Assembly (NCBI GenBank): GCA_001890945.1
Contig: MLAX01000006.1
Span: 310,001-374,000, forward strand
Direction of reading: 5' to 3'
Length of the DNA: 64,000 bases
From: Alphaproteobacteria bacterium AO1-B
GTDB lineage: Bacteria; Pseudomonadota; Alphaproteobacteria; Rhizobiales; Stappiaceae
The position numbers and the translations under genes are program-made. A model generated the notes under the pieces. It was not told where the DNA came from and ran no database searches. It saw only the letters and a list, made by a program, of their open reading frames with translations. Below are positions 1-9,027 of the stretch, one piece after another (within the stretch, counting starts at the first letter, position 1; each line of letters begins with the position of its first letter).

Positions 1-459
1 AGTCTGACCTTTGAGGCGCTTGAGGATGGATTCCACCTCCTCATCGATGCCCTTCCGGGCGTCGATCAGAAGGGCGATGACATCGGCATCGCGCGCACCG
101 CCCCAAGCGGTATCGACCATCGCCCGGTCGAGCCGCCGTTTGGGCTTGAAGATCCCGGGGGTGTCGATGAAGACAATCTGTGCAGTGCCGTTCATCGCCA
201 CACCGCGCACAATGGAGCGCGTGGTTTGCACCTTGTGCGTGACGATAGAGACCTTGGTGCCCACCAGCTGATTGATCAGCGTCGATTTGCCGGCATTCGG
301 CGCGCCGATCAGCGCAACAAAGCCGGCCTTCGTGTCAGACGGCATTGCTCCCAGCGGATCGGGCAGGGGAATGTCGAAGCGGCCTTTTGGCGCGACAAAC
401 TCTGTACCTGCGTCGTCGGTCTCAAAGTCTTCAGGTTCGTTTGAGGTATCGTCGCTCAA
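1..459 (-). CDS. era: GTPase Era, N-terminal part (truncated by window edge)
   Basis: Era is an essential GTPase that binds 16S rRNA and helps mature the 30S subunit. 153 codons of the N-terminal G domain are visible. The Walker A (G1) motif GAPNAGKST, a G2 region containing TTRS, and the G3 motif DTPG are all present; the NKxD motif and the KH domain lie beyond base 1. The gene follows rnc by 6 bases, the usual rnc-era pairing. I chose the TTG at 459 because AAGGA lies 10 bases upstream, inside the end of rnc. An ATG at 345, just ahead of the G1 motif and preceded by GGGAG, is a real alternative and would remove a 38-residue acidic N-terminal extension. Confidence 0.93.
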   Translation of the reverse strand, partial: MSDDTSNEPEDFETDDAGTEFVAPKGRFDIPLPDPLGAMPSDTKAGFVALIGAPNAGKSTLINQLVGTKVSIVTHKVQTTRSIVRGVAMNGTAQIVFIDTPGIFKPKRRLDRAMVDTAWGGARDADVIALLIDARKGIDEEVESILKRLKGQT

Positions 460-465
460 CGTCGT

Positions 466-1209
466 TCAGTCCTTCCACACGCCTTCGCGGCGCAGCACCG
501 CCTCGGCGGCGTGTTGTTCGGCAATCCGTTTCGACCCGCCTGTTCCCTCACCGTTCTTCAGGCCCTGCACAATGACGGACACTGTAAAGCTCGGTGCGTG
601 GTCCGGGCCTTCCCGGCTCGCAACTTCGTAGCGCGGCGTTGGCAGGCTCTTGGATTGGGCCCACTCCTGCAACGTAGTCTTTGCGTCTCTTAAAGGGCCG
701 GTCCAGGATAGCATACGCGGCTCCCAAAGGCGCCGGACGAATGCATCTGCGGCGTCAAAGCCGCCATCGAGATAGATTGCGGCAATGATCGCTTCGCAGA
801 TATCTGCAAGGAGGGCCGTCTTCTTCCGTCCGCCGGTCTGAGCCTCTGCCTGACCGATCCGCATGGCATCACCGACGCCGAGTTCGCTGGCGATCTCCGC
901 GCAGGTTTCGCGTTTGACCATGTGATTGAACCGGCGGGCCAGCTCGCCCTCATCTGCCTTTGGGAAATGGTGATGGAGCATGGAGGCGACCACCAACCCG
1001 AGCACACGGTCACCAAGAAACTCAAGCCGTTGGTAACTGCCCGCCACAGTATCGGCCGGATCAAGCGCGCTCGCATGGGTCAAAGCGACCCGGAGGAGCT
1101 CCAGATCCTCGAATTCGTAAGCCAGCGCGGCCTTCAGCGCTGCGATGGGGTTTTGTTTTTTGTCTTTTGTCATATCGTTGGTCCGGTGCTGGTCACCGGA
1201 CACTGCCAC
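466..1209 (-). CDS. rnc: Ribonuclease III
   Basis: RNase III cleaves double-stranded RNA in rRNA precursors and structured mRNAs. In the 247-residue reading the signature RLEFLGDRVLGL is at 61-72, with the metal ligands Glu63/Asp67 and Asp136/Glu139. A double-stranded RNA-binding domain follows from about residue 175 to the end. The length is normal for the family. The open frame starts at a GTG at 1209 with GAGG 10 bases upstream. An ATG at 1173 would give 235 residues starting MTKDKKQN and is about equally good, because the first 20 residues are not conserved. It lies between lepB and era in one minus-strand operon. Confidence 0.95.
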   Translation of the reverse strand: MAVSGDQHRTNDMTKDKKQNPIAALKAALAYEFEDLELLRVALTHASALDPADTVAGSYQRLEFLGDRVLGLVVASMLHHHFPKADEGELARRFNHMVKRETCAEIASELGVGDAMRIGQAEAQTGGRKKTALLADICEAIIAAIYLDGGFDAADAFVRRLWEPRMLSWTGPLRDAKTTLQEWAQSKSLPTPRYEVASREGPDHAPSFTVSVIVQGLKNGEGTGGSKRIAEQHAAEAVLRREGVWKD

Positions 1210-1221
1210 TCAAGAAGAGCC

Positions 1222-1974
1222 TCAAAGGCCCCGGCCGATGCGGTCCCAACGGACTGTCCATGGCCATGTCCAGATTTGCCAGGCCGGCGTGCCGTCACCG
1301 ATGGAGAAGAACAGGATTTCTGCCCGGCCGATAAAGTTTTCATAAGGAACATAGCCAACCCGGCTGAGGACACGGCTATCAACCGAATTGTCTCTGTTGT
1401 CACCCATCATGAAATAATGCCCTTCCGGCACCGTGTATTCACGAGTGTTGTCCAGTTGGCCGCGGTCCGTGATGTCCAGTGTGTCGTAGCTCACACCATT
1501 GGGAAGAGTTTCGCGGTAGCGCGGAACCCGGCGCACAGCGCCAGAAGAGGACTCTTCGATGTAATCGTCGATCCTGACCCGCGGGACAGCTTCCCCGTTG
1601 ATATGAACGACGCCATTGATCATCTGAACGGTGTCGCCCGGCAGGCCAATGACCCGCTTGATGTAATCAATGGAAGTATCCGTCGGCAGCTTGAAGACCG
1701 CGATATCGCCGCGCTCCGGTGCCGCATCCCAGACGCGGCCAGAAATCGGCGCAAGACCAAACGGGAAGGAATAGCGCGAATAGCCGTAGCTGAACTTCGA
1801 AACGAACAGGTAATCGCCGATCAGCAACGTGTCCTTCATCGACCCGGAAGGGATATTGAAGGGCTGAAAGAGAAAAGTCCGGACGACAAGGGCGATCAGA
1901 AGGGCCTGGATTATGACTTTTACGGTCTCGTAAACGCCGCCTTCCTTATCTTTTCCGTTTTCGGTCACGCTCAT
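1222..1974 (-). CDS. lepB: Signal peptidase I
   Basis: Signal peptidase I removes signal peptides from Sec and Tat substrates on the outer face of the inner membrane. A single N-terminal membrane segment (about residues 18-36) precedes the catalytic serine in IPSGSMKDTL (Ser45). The general base is Lys106 in YIKRVIGLPGD, and the MGDNRDNSVDSR box is near residue 190. The length of 250 residues is typical of alphaproteobacterial LepB. It lies 113 bases after acpS and just ahead of rnc in the minus-strand operon, the usual rhizobial order. Confidence 0.96.
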   Translation of the reverse strand: MSVTENGKDKEGGVYETVKVIIQALLIALVVRTFLFQPFNIPSGSMKDTLLIGDYLFVSKFSYGYSRYSFPFGLAPISGRVWDAAPERGDIAVFKLPTDTSIDYIKRVIGLPGDTVQMINGVVHINGEAVPRVRIDDYIEESSSGAVRRVPRYRETLPNGVSYDTLDITDRGQLDNTREYTVPEGHYFMMGDNRDNSVDSRVLSRVGYVPYENFIGRAEILFFSIGDGTPAWQIWTWPWTVRWDRIGRGL

Positions 1975-2087
1975 GCTGTCCCTAAAGTTGTTCTCTAAAG
2001 TCCGCCGGAGCCGGTGCCCGGATATCGGCCACTCTTAGCCGGTTGCGGCCAGTGAAGCAATCAATAGCCAAAGGTTCGCTGTTATGC

Positions 2088-2519
2088 TCACGAGGAAGTT
2101 GTTGATGGGGGCTCCGGCCAGTCTTCCGGCCACGCAGAAATGACAACAAAGGCCTGCGCCAAAGGAAAATCGTCGGTGATGGTCAGGTCGATGGTTGCCT
2201 TGAAACCTTCCGGGACCATGGCGTTCAAGCGGTCCGATGCTCCCCCGGTCAGGCTGATGGTCGGTTTTCCCGAAGGCAGATTTACAACGCCCATTTCCCG
2301 CCAAGCAACACCCATGCGAATCCCGCTGCCCAGTGCCTTGGAGCAAGCTTCCTTGGCAGCAAACCGCTTGGCATAGGACGCCGCCCGTTGTGCGCGGCGA
2401 TCGGATTTGGCCCGTTCCACTTCAGTGAAGACCCGATTGGTGAAACGCTCGCCAAATCTGTCCAGGGTCTTCTCGATCCTGCGAATGTCGATGAGGTCAC
2501 TGCCAATGCCCAAAATCAT
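2088..2519 (-). CDS. acpS: Holo-[acyl-carrier-protein] synthase
   Basis: AcpS transfers 4'-phosphopantetheine from CoA to the serine of acyl carrier protein, activating fatty acid synthesis. The N-terminal MILGIGSDLIDI contains the Mg2+ ligand Asp8, and the second signature FAAKEACSKALG contains Glu57. At 143 residues it is slightly longer than the usual 125-135 because of a Pro/Ser-rich tail. It lies between the DUF2062 gene and lepB on the same strand, so it is probably cotranscribed with them. Confidence 0.96.
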   Translation of the reverse strand: MILGIGSDLIDIRRIEKTLDRFGERFTNRVFTEVERAKSDRRAQRAASYAKRFAAKEACSKALGSGIRMGVAWREMGVVNLPSGKPTISLTGGASDRLNAMVPEGFKATIDLTITDDFPLAQAFVVISAWPEDWPEPPSTTSS

Positions 2520-2573
2520 GTTTGGTCAATTCCGTTCGTTCCGTTCAGGCCGCTTATGTAAGGTGGGATCCCG

Positions 2574-3176
2574 TCAGCTGCCAGGGTCCTCGTCAAAGGA
2601 GCGGTTCGGCGGCGGGAACAGACGCTTGTTCCGGGCATCAAGTGTGACCTTCCGGCGCCGCTGATACACCTCAACGCTCTTGTAGACGATAAAATACGAA
2701 ACCGTGCCGAGGACCAAACCCATGGGCACCGCGCCGATGAACATGGGTTTGACCATGGGCAACAACGAATCGAGTGATTTGGCAAAGAGCGAGCTTTGGA
2801 ACTGCGCATGGACCGCATGTGGGTCAGCATCCGGGGCCTGACCATAAAGCACCCACTGTCCGATCTTGTAGGTAAACGCCCAAATGAACGGAAAGGTGAG
2901 TGGGTTGCCGATCGATGTGCCCAGCGCCGCCGCAATCATGTTACCGCGAAGGACCCAGGCCAGTGCGAAGGCTGTCAGAAAGTGAAAGCCAATCAGAGGC
3001 GTACACGACGCAAATGCCCCGGCGGCAAAGCCAATTGCAATCGCATGAGGCGTTGCCGTCAACCGCAGGACACGCTTGCCGAAATAGCGTGTCGACCGAG
3101 CCCAGCTGTGCCGCGGCCATACAGCTACACGAAGGCGCTCGACATGTGTTGGTCTATTACGGCGGCGGAACAGCAT
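2574..3176 (-). CDS. DUF2062 family membrane protein
   Basis: This 200-residue inner-membrane protein of unknown biochemical role has a DUF2062 core at about residues 35-175. The core includes AIGFAAGAFASCTPLIGFH and the GTSIGNPLTFPF segment. Hydrophobic stretches lie near 45-62, 64-82, 88-108 and 142-165. The C-terminal tail is basic then acidic and probably cytoplasmic. The gene sits between pyrE and acpS on the minus strand, a position that is conserved in Hyphomicrobiales. Family membership is clear; function is not known. Confidence 0.88.
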   Translation of the reverse strand: MLFRRRNRPTHVERLRVAVWPRHSWARSTRYFGKRVLRLTATPHAIAIGFAAGAFASCTPLIGFHFLTAFALAWVLRGNMIAAALGTSIGNPLTFPFIWAFTYKIGQWVLYGQAPDADPHAVHAQFQSSLFAKSLDSLLPMVKPMFIGAVPMGLVLGTVSYFIVYKSVEVYQRRRKVTLDARNKRLFPPPNRSFDEDPGS

Positions 3177-3211
3177 GTGGCGGCGTCAAATCCTCTCAAT
3201 CACACTTTTAA

Positions 3212-3793
3212 TCAGGCGAGGCCTCTGCTGCCCGGTTTGACGGCCGGTAGCACGGCAAGTTCCGGCGGCAGGTTGTCCGGTTCATAGGCCGGAACCTTGT
3301 AATCCGCCAGAGCGATCACCGGAACCCCTGCATCTGCCTCACCGCCGGACCGGTCGATCAGGCAGGCAACAGCAAGAACTTCAGCACCAAGTGCTTTCAG
3401 AGACGTTACCGTTTCACGGCTGGAGAGCCCGGTTGTGACAATATCTTCAACAATGATGACCCTTGCGCCTTCCGGCATCTCAAACCGGCGCAAACGGAAC
3501 TCACCGTCTTCCCGCTCGACCCACATTGCCGGCACATCAAGATGCCGGGCAGTTTCATAACCCGGGATAAGTCCGCCAAGGGCTGGGGAAACAACAAAAT
3601 CCAGAGGCCCGAGATCCGATGCCTTGATCTTCTCAGCAAGCGCCTTGCATAGGACTTCCGTCTTGTCCGGGTACATGAAAACCCGCGCCTTTTGCAGGAA
3701 GATCGGGCTGCGAAGGCCGGAAGTCAGGATAAAATGTCCTTCGAGGATGGCACCTGCATCGCGAAAAACGGACAGCACGTCGTCACGTGTCAT
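3212..3793 (-). CDS. pyrE: Orotate phosphoribosyltransferase
   Basis: PyrE converts orotate and PRPP to orotidine 5'-phosphate in pyrimidine synthesis. The PRPP-binding loop VIIVEDIVTTGLSS is near residues 111-124, and the FVVSPALGGLIPGYETAR segment precedes it. At 193 residues it matches the shorter alphaproteobacterial type. It starts 31 bases after the stop of rsh and is the second pathway gene of the minus-strand operon. The start ATG at 3793 leads directly into the conserved DDVLSVFRDAGAI helix. Confidence 0.96.
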   Translation of the reverse strand: MTRDDVLSVFRDAGAILEGHFILTSGLRSPIFLQKARVFMYPDKTEVLCKALAEKIKASDLGPLDFVVSPALGGLIPGYETARHLDVPAMWVEREDGEFRLRRFEMPEGARVIIVEDIVTTGLSSRETVTSLKALGAEVLAVACLIDRSGGEADAGVPVIALADYKVPAYEPDNLPPELAVLPAVKPGSRGLA

Positions 3794-3824
3794 AAAGCGG
3801 GTCCTTTTGACTTGATCAGTCCGG

Positions 3825-6065
3825 TCAGCCGTTCACCCGGCTTACACTGGAGACATTCGGTTTGGAACGGAGTTGATTGATGATGCGGTTCAAGTGTTTC
3901 AAATCCCACACTTCCAAATCAATCAACATTTGATGAAAATCTGGTGCGCGTTGAAGCATTTTGACGTTATCGATGTTGCCACTGTTCTCGCCAATGACCT
4001 GCGCGATCGTTGCCAGTGATCCGGGCTCGTTGGCAGCGGAGATATCAAGCCGCGCCGGAAACCGCTCCGGATTGTTAACGTCAATATCCCAGCGCACATC
4101 AACCCAGCGCTCAGTCTCGTCGTCATATTCTTTCAGGGCAGGCGATTGTATCGGATAGATGGTCAGCCCGCCGGATGAGGTCAAGATCCCGACAATGCGA
4201 TCACCGGGCACAGCGCCGCCATCTGGCGCAAAGCTTACCGGGATATCGCCGGACAAGCCCCGAATTGGCAGAGCATTGTTATCTGACCAATCATCGCCGT
4301 CCTCAACGATTGCACCGGCAAGCCCTGTTGGAGGAATGCGAAACTTGAGACCATGGCCTTGTTTGAGGTCAAACCAGCCTTCGCCGGACGGTGGTCCTGA
4401 AATGGCGACACGTTCATCCTGATAATCGGGATGGGCGGTTTTCAATACGGTCTGGGCGCTGAGATCACCCCGGCCTACGGCGGCCAAGAGATCTGCAACG
4501 CTGTTTTGGTGATGCGTGTCTAAGACCGCCTCGAGAAGGTCTTCTGAGTAGCTCTGGTCGGCGCGTGCAAAGGCGCGTTTGAGAATATGCTCGCCCAGCG
4601 CGCCGTATTGCTTGCGCACCGATTCCCGTGTTGCCCGGCGGATCGCGGCACGCGCTTTTCCGGTCACGGCAATCGCTTCCCAGGCCGGCGGCGGTGTTTG
4701 CGCTTGCGACCGGATGACCTCAACCTCATCGCCGTTGTGGAGCGCAGTGACCAGCGGCATGATCTTTCCGTTGATCTTGCAGCCGACGCAGGTGTTGCCG
4801 ATATCCGTGTGCACCGCATAAGCGAAATCGATCGGCGTCGCGCCGCGCGGCAGGGCAATCAGACGCCCTTTCGGTGTGAAGCAGAAGACCTGATCGTGGA
4901 AGAGTTCCAGTTTCGTGTTTTCAAGAAACTCTTCTGGTGTGTCCCCCTGGGCCAGAAGCTCTGTGGTCCGGCGGAGCCATTCAAACGCGCGGCAATCCTC
5001 GGTATGATTGGCAATGTTCCGCCCACCGAATTCACCGTCCTTGTAGAGCGCGTGTGCGGCAATCCCGTATTCGGCGACCCGGTCCATGTTCACTGTGCGG
5101 ATTTGAAGCTCGACCCGTTGGCGGGAGGGGCCCACAATCGTCGTATGCAGCGACTTGTAGTCGTTTTGCTTCGGTGTGGAGATGTAATCCTTGAACCGGC
5201 CCGGAACCGTCGGCCAGGTCGTGTGAATGACACCGAGTACCCGGTAACAGGCTTCTAGGGTGCCAACGGTCACCCGGAATCCGAAGATATCCGAAAGCTG
5301 TTCAAACCCGATCGCCTTACGCTGCATCTTGCGGAAGATGGAGTAGGGGCGTTTTTCGCGGCCTTTGACCAGCGCGGCCATGCCTCTTTCCGACAGGCGC
5401 TCAGTCAGGGTCGTCTCAATGTCGAGAATCAGATCCTTGTTGCGCTCTCTGAGGTCTTCCAGTCGTTCGTTGATCGTCTCATAAGCTTCCGGATTGAGCG
5501 TATGGAAGGAGATGTCCTCCAGCTCTTCCCGCATGTCATGCATGCCCATGCGGCCGGCGAGGGGCGCATAGATCTCCATGGTTTCTTCCGCGATCCGGCC
5601 GCGCTTGTGCTCCGGCATATGATGGAGCGTACGCATGTTGTGCAGTCGGTCGGCGAGCTTCACCAACAGGACACGGACATCATCTGCGATTGCGAGCAGA
5701 AGTTTTCTGAAATTCTCAGCCTGCTTTGCTTTCCGGGACACCAGATCCAGGCGGCTGATCTTGGTCAGGCCATCGACGAGTTTACCGATCTCCTCGCCGA
5801 ACAAAGAATCGATCTCTGTGCGGGTCGCGTCCGTATCTTCGATGGTGTCGTGAAGCAGAGCGACAGCAATCGTCGCATCATCCAGGCGCAAATCCGTAAG
5901 GATCGCAGCGACTTCCAGAGGATGAGAAAAATAGGGGTCACCAGAGGCCCGCATTTGCGAGCCGTGTTTTTGCATGGCGTAGACATAAGCCTTGTTGAGC
6001 AAGGCTTCGTCGGCATCGGGGTTGTAGCGGGTGACACGCTCAACCAATTCATATTGACGCATCAT
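3825..6065 (-). CDS. rsh: Bifunctional (p)ppGpp synthetase/hydrolase (RelA/SpoT homolog)
   Basis: Rsh makes and degrades the alarmone (p)ppGpp. The N-terminal HD hydrolase domain (about 40-150) includes HPLEVAAIL and LLHDTIEDT. The synthetase domain (about 230-345) contains the substrate-loop sequence RFKDYISTPKQNDYKSLHT. A TGS domain follows (about 390-455), and an ACT domain is at the C-terminus (about 670-745). HD and synthetase residues are both intact, as expected for the single long Rsh of alphaproteobacteria. I start at the ATG at 6065 (MMRQYELVERV, 746 residues); a TTG at 6086 is possible but adds only an unconserved heptapeptide. It lies between rpoZ and pyrE. Confidence 0.96.
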   Translation of the reverse strand: MMRQYELVERVTRYNPDADEALLNKAYVYAMQKHGSQMRASGDPYFSHPLEVAAILTDLRLDDATIAVALLHDTIEDTDATRTEIDSLFGEEIGKLVDGLTKISRLDLVSRKAKQAENFRKLLLAIADDVRVLLVKLADRLHNMRTLHHMPEHKRGRIAEETMEIYAPLAGRMGMHDMREELEDISFHTLNPEAYETINERLEDLRERNKDLILDIETTLTERLSERGMAALVKGREKRPYSIFRKMQRKAIGFEQLSDIFGFRVTVGTLEACYRVLGVIHTTWPTVPGRFKDYISTPKQNDYKSLHTTIVGPSRQRVELQIRTVNMDRVAEYGIAAHALYKDGEFGGRNIANHTEDCRAFEWLRRTTELLAQGDTPEEFLENTKLELFHDQVFCFTPKGRLIALPRGATPIDFAYAVHTDIGNTCVGCKINGKIMPLVTALHNGDEVEVIRSQAQTPPPAWEAIAVTGKARAAIRRATRESVRKQYGALGEHILKRAFARADQSYSEDLLEAVLDTHHQNSVADLLAAVGRGDLSAQTVLKTAHPDYQDERVAISGPPSGEGWFDLKQGHGLKFRIPPTGLAGAIVEDGDDWSDNNALPIRGLSGDIPVSFAPDGGAVPGDRIVGILTSSGGLTIYPIQSPALKEYDDETERWVDVRWDIDVNNPERFPARLDISAANEPGSLATIAQVIGENSGNIDNVKMLQRAPDFHQMLIDLEVWDLKHLNRIINQLRSKPNVSSVSRVNG

Positions 6066-6168
6066 GGTCGAGACTGACCCATGCAACCGCCAACATACAA
6101 GGCGGAACTGATTAGCTGCGGCCAGAGCGCCAGGTCAGTCCAGCAACGCTCCAGCCATGAGAATGATA

Positions 6169-6570
6169 TCAAATATCGTCGGTCCGCTCAGGCGGCACAA
6201 GGCCTTCCAGGCCGCGCAGAAGATCTTCTTCTGTCATGCGGTCGAACTCGACAGCACTGTCGTCAACGGTGTTGACCTGAGTGACCTGCTGTTGACCTGG
6301 AACGGCCACAACAGGGACAGATTCGGCTTCTGGCTCATCTACTTCAACAAATTTTTGAAGCGAGTGAATCAGATCTTCTTTCATGTCTTCAGGGCTGACG
6401 GTCTGTTCGGCGATTTCACGCAGAGCGACAACAGGATTCTTGTCGTTGTCGCGATCGATCGTCAACGGAGAACCACTGGAAATCATGCGAGCGCGATGCG
6501 CAGCAAGCAGCACCAGCTCAAACCGGTTTTCGACCTTGTCGATACAATCCTCGACGGTCACGCGCGCCAT
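6169..6570 (-). CDS. rpoZ: DNA-directed RNA polymerase omega subunit
   Basis: Omega assists RNA polymerase assembly by chaperoning the beta' subunit. The start MARVTVEDCIDKV and the segment FELVLLAAHRARMISSG are family hallmarks, followed by NPVVALREIAEQTV. At 133 residues it has the acidic C-terminal extension seen in rhizobial omega proteins. The open frame continues upstream, but the ATG at 6570 has GGAGA at a good distance and matches the conserved N-terminus. It is the first gene of the rpoZ-rsh-pyrE-acpS-lepB-rnc-era block. Confidence 0.96.
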   Translation of the reverse strand: MARVTVEDCIDKVENRFELVLLAAHRARMISSGSPLTIDRDNDKNPVVALREIAEQTVSPEDMKEDLIHSLQKFVEVDEPEAESVPVVAVPGQQQVTQVNTVDDSAVEFDRMTEEDLLRGLEGLVPPERTDDI

Positions 6571-6950
6571 TCGACGTCTCCATAGCTTTAGGAACAAGAA
6601 CTTCAAGCGTATAGTGATGCCCTTGGCAAAAAGCAACCCCTTGTCGAAAATCCGGGGAGACGGCGGAAATTATACAAAAATCCGGTTATTTTTTCACAGC
6701 CTGCGCGCCATAGCCGTTGCGGCTTGGAGAGGAGATAGTGTACGCCAGTCCTTAGCGCCCTATAACTAAAAAGGCGTTCTAGAAGAACTAAAAATAATCT
6801 GATCACGCGAATGGCGAGAAAGCGGCCAGTGATCGGAAGTTATATGCGGTCATTTTGTTTTTGTTCCGTGAGGTTCCTTTGGTGGGAAGGAAACTCGGGT
6901 CAGCGGTCTCAAACAGGATGCGCATACCACTTAGAAGGGTTTCAATATAA
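6571..6950. other. Divergent intergenic region between rpoZ and NYN gene
   Basis: 380 bases without a credible gene. It holds the rpoZ promoter element noted separately and must hold the promoter of the rightward NYN gene, for which I could not pick a convincing -35/-10 pair. The stretch is A/T-richer than its neighbours. No tRNA, small RNA family or terminator was recognised. Confidence 0.5.
6669..6674 (-). promoter_or_regulatory. Putative -10 element for rpoZ operon
   Basis: Reading the minus strand, a perfect TATAAT hexamer lies about 99 bases upstream of the rpoZ ATG. The -35 region at 17-18 bases (GTGAAA or TGTGAA) is a weak match to consensus. It would place transcription start near 6662. 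Confidence 0.45.
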
Positions 6951-7541
6951 ATGTTTGATGCACGAGAAAAGGTTGCCTTGTTCATCGACGGTGCAAACTT
7001 GTATTCGACTGCCAAGGCCATCGGCTTTGACATTGATTACAAGCGTCTGCTGAAGGAATTTCAAGGCCAGGCCTATCTGTTGCGTGCCTACTATTATACG
7101 GCGCTGATTGAGGATCAGGAATATTCCTCCATCCGCCCGTTGATCGATTGGCTCGACTACAATGGCTACAAAGTCATCACGAAGCCTGTGAAGGAGTTCG
7201 TTGACAGTGCGGGACGCCGCAAAGTCAAAGGCAATATGGATATCGAGCTTGCTGTTGATGCCATGGAACTTGTGGAATCCGTGGATCACATCGTGCTCTT
7301 CTCCGGGGACGGCGATTTCCGGTCACTGGTCGAAGCGCTTCAGCGCAAAGGCCGCAAGGTCAGTGTTGTATCGACCTTGAAAACGCAGCCGCCGATGATT
7401 GCCGATGATCTGCGTCGGCAGGCCGATCACTTCATCGATCTGGCAAGTCTTGCCAACAAAATCGGCCGGGATCCGTCCGAACGTCCTCAGCGTCCTCCAA
7501 TGCCGGAGGTCGATGACGAGGATGAAGACGACGATTACTAA
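6951..7541 (+). CDS. LabA-like NYN domain protein
   Basis: NYN-domain proteins have a PIN-like fold and are predicted metal-dependent ribonucleases. The 196-residue protein has the acidic active-site pattern: VALFIDGANLY near residue 8, NMDIELAVDAMEL near 95-107, and HIVLFSGDGDFRSLV near 113-127. The C-terminus is a long acidic tail (DDEDEDDDY). The gene precedes a uracil-DNA glycosylase by 10 bases and is divergent from rpoZ, a neighbourhood common in Hyphomicrobiales. The substrate is unknown; the RNase role is inferred from the fold. Confidence 0.88.
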   Translation: MFDAREKVALFIDGANLYSTAKAIGFDIDYKRLLKEFQGQAYLLRAYYYTALIEDQEYSSIRPLIDWLDYNGYKVITKPVKEFVDSAGRRKVKGNMDIELAVDAMELVESVDHIVLFSGDGDFRSLVEALQRKGRKVSVVSTLKTQPPMIADDLRRQADHFIDLASLANKIGRDPSERPQRPPMPEVDDEDEDDDY

Positions 7542-7551
7542 GAGCGGTTAG

Positions 7552-8211
7552 ATGCCGGTCCATGATGTTCAGGCCACGCCCGTCGATCCGCCTCTGGATT
7601 GCCGGGCGTGCCCTCGTTTGGTTGAATTTCGGGAAGGTCTTCAGGCCGAGCATCCCGAATGGTTCAATGCGCCGGTGCCGTCCTTTACGTCACCAGACCC
7701 TAGATTGCTTGTCATTGGACTGGCGCCGGGCATGCGCGGTGCCAATGCGACCGGGCGCCCATTCACCGGCGACTATGCCGGTGATCTCCTCTACAAGACC
7801 ATGTCGGATTTCGGTTTCGCCGAAGGGACTTACAAAGCGCGGCCGGACGATGGATTGGTGCTGACTGACGCGCTGATTACAAACGCCGTGCGCTGTTTGC
7901 CGCCGCAGAACAAACCAACTGGACCCGAAATCAAGACCTGCCGGCCGTACTTGTTGTCGACACTAGCAGCCAACCGGTCTATCCGGGCGGTCTTGGCACT
8001 TGGTCGGATTGCGCACGAGACGTTTTTGACCGCCTTGGAATTGAAACGGGCTCAATTCCCGTTTTCACACAATGGGCGTCATGAACTTCCGGGAACGGAT
8101 CTTGTCTTGTTCGACAGTTACCACTGCTCCCGGTACAACACGAATACGGGCCGTTTGACCGAAGACATGTTCCGCGATGTCTTCACGTCGATCCGTCAGC
8201 ACATTCCTTAG
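7552..8211 (+). CDS. Uracil-DNA glycosylase, family 5 (UDGb) type
   Basis: This enzyme excises uracil and related damaged bases from DNA. Cysteines at 17, 20, 115 and 130 would ligate a 4Fe-4S cluster. Motif A is GLAPG (56-60) followed by GANATGRPFTGDYAG, and the catalytic-loop motif is HCSRYNTNTGRL starting at His191. The absence of an Asp in motif A and the HCSRYN motif point to UDGb (family 5) rather than family 4, by family knowledge. It starts 10 bases after the NYN gene, suggesting cotranscription, and converges on bpt. Confidence 0.9.
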   Translation: MPVHDVQATPVDPPLDCRACPRLVEFREGLQAEHPEWFNAPVPSFTSPDPRLLVIGLAPGMRGANATGRPFTGDYAGDLLYKTMSDFGFAEGTYKARPDDGLVLTDALITNAVRCLPPQNKPTGPEIKTCRPYLLSTLAANRSIRAVLALGRIAHETFLTALELKRAQFPFSHNGRHELPGTDLVLFDSYHCSRYNTNTGRLTEDMFRDVFTSIRQHIP

Positions 8212-8217
8212 AAAGCA

Positions 8218-8997
8218 TCAGTCTTTTGTTGAATCGCCGGGCCCACTCGGCGCGTCGACTGTCGTCCAGCCGTCCGGCCCGAGATGTTCTTGTGGCCGGA
8301 AGCGCGCCTTGTACGCCATCTTGACCGAGCCATCGACCCAGTAACCGAGATAGATGTAGGGCAGGCGGAGTTTCCGCGCGCGCTCGATGTGATCGAGAAT
8401 CATATAAGTGCCGAGCGCGGTTTCAGTGAAAGCGGGATCGTAGAAGGAATATACCATCGACAGGCCATCGCTGAGCTGGTCGCTCAGGGCAACGCCAAGC
8501 AGCGGCCCAGTCCCGGCCCCTGTTATGAATGTATCCGGTCCGTGTTTGCGATACTCGATCACCATCGTCTCGACATGCGTATCCTCCACCATCATGGCGT
8601 AATCGAGAATACTCATCTCTGTCATGCCGCCGTCTTCGTGGCGCGCCTGCAGGTAATCGCGAAAAAGATCATATTGTTCGGCCGATGGACTCGGCGGAAG
8701 GCGCGCTCCGATGACATCCGCCCCGGATTTCCAAACCCTCTTGAGCGATTTGGTCCACTTGAAGTCGTCGACGCGAACACGCACGGAGACGCAAGCTTGG
8801 CAGTTCTCGCAGGCCGGGCGGTAAGCGATGTTCTGGCTGCGCCGGAAACCACCTTGTGTGAGCACTTCGTTCAGCGCAGGCGCGCCGTGGCCGACGAGAT
8901 GCGTGAACACCTTGCGCTCCTGCAAGCCCTCAAGATAGGGGCAGGGCGCGGGCGCAGTCAGATAGAACTGCGGATGGTCGGTCGGGTGGCGTGTCAC
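8218..8997 (-). CDS. bpt: Aspartate/glutamate leucyltransferase (Bpt/Ate-type N-end rule transferase)
   Basis: Bpt transfers leucine from Leu-tRNA to N-terminal Asp or Glu, marking proteins for the ClpS/ClpAP N-end rule pathway; many genomes label it arginyltransferase. The 259 residues carry the N-terminal CPYLEGLQERKVFTHL motif, the Cys-containing segment RPACENCQACVSVRV, and the GNAT-like C-terminal part with YIYLGYWVDGSVKMAYK. It stands last in the hemB-RDD-permease-bpt group on the minus strand. Confidence 0.94.
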   Translation of the reverse strand: MTRHPTDHPQFYLTAPAPCPYLEGLQERKVFTHLVGHGAPALNEVLTQGGFRRSQNIAYRPACENCQACVSVRVRVDDFKWTKSLKRVWKSGADVIGARLPPSPSAEQYDLFRDYLQARHEDGGMTEMSILDYAMMVEDTHVETMVIEYRKHGPDTFITGAGTGPLLGVALSDQLSDGLSMVYSFYDPAFTETALGTYMILDHIERARKLRLPYIYLGYWVDGSVKMAYKARFRPQEHLGPDGWTTVDAPSGPGDSTKD

Positions 8998-9027
8998 CAG
9001 CTATTCCTACGGCGTAAAAGTCGTCCC

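Noticed and set aside
922..1998. A 358-codon plus-strand frame across rnc and lepB
   Set aside because: It is an antisense shadow of two clearly conserved genes.
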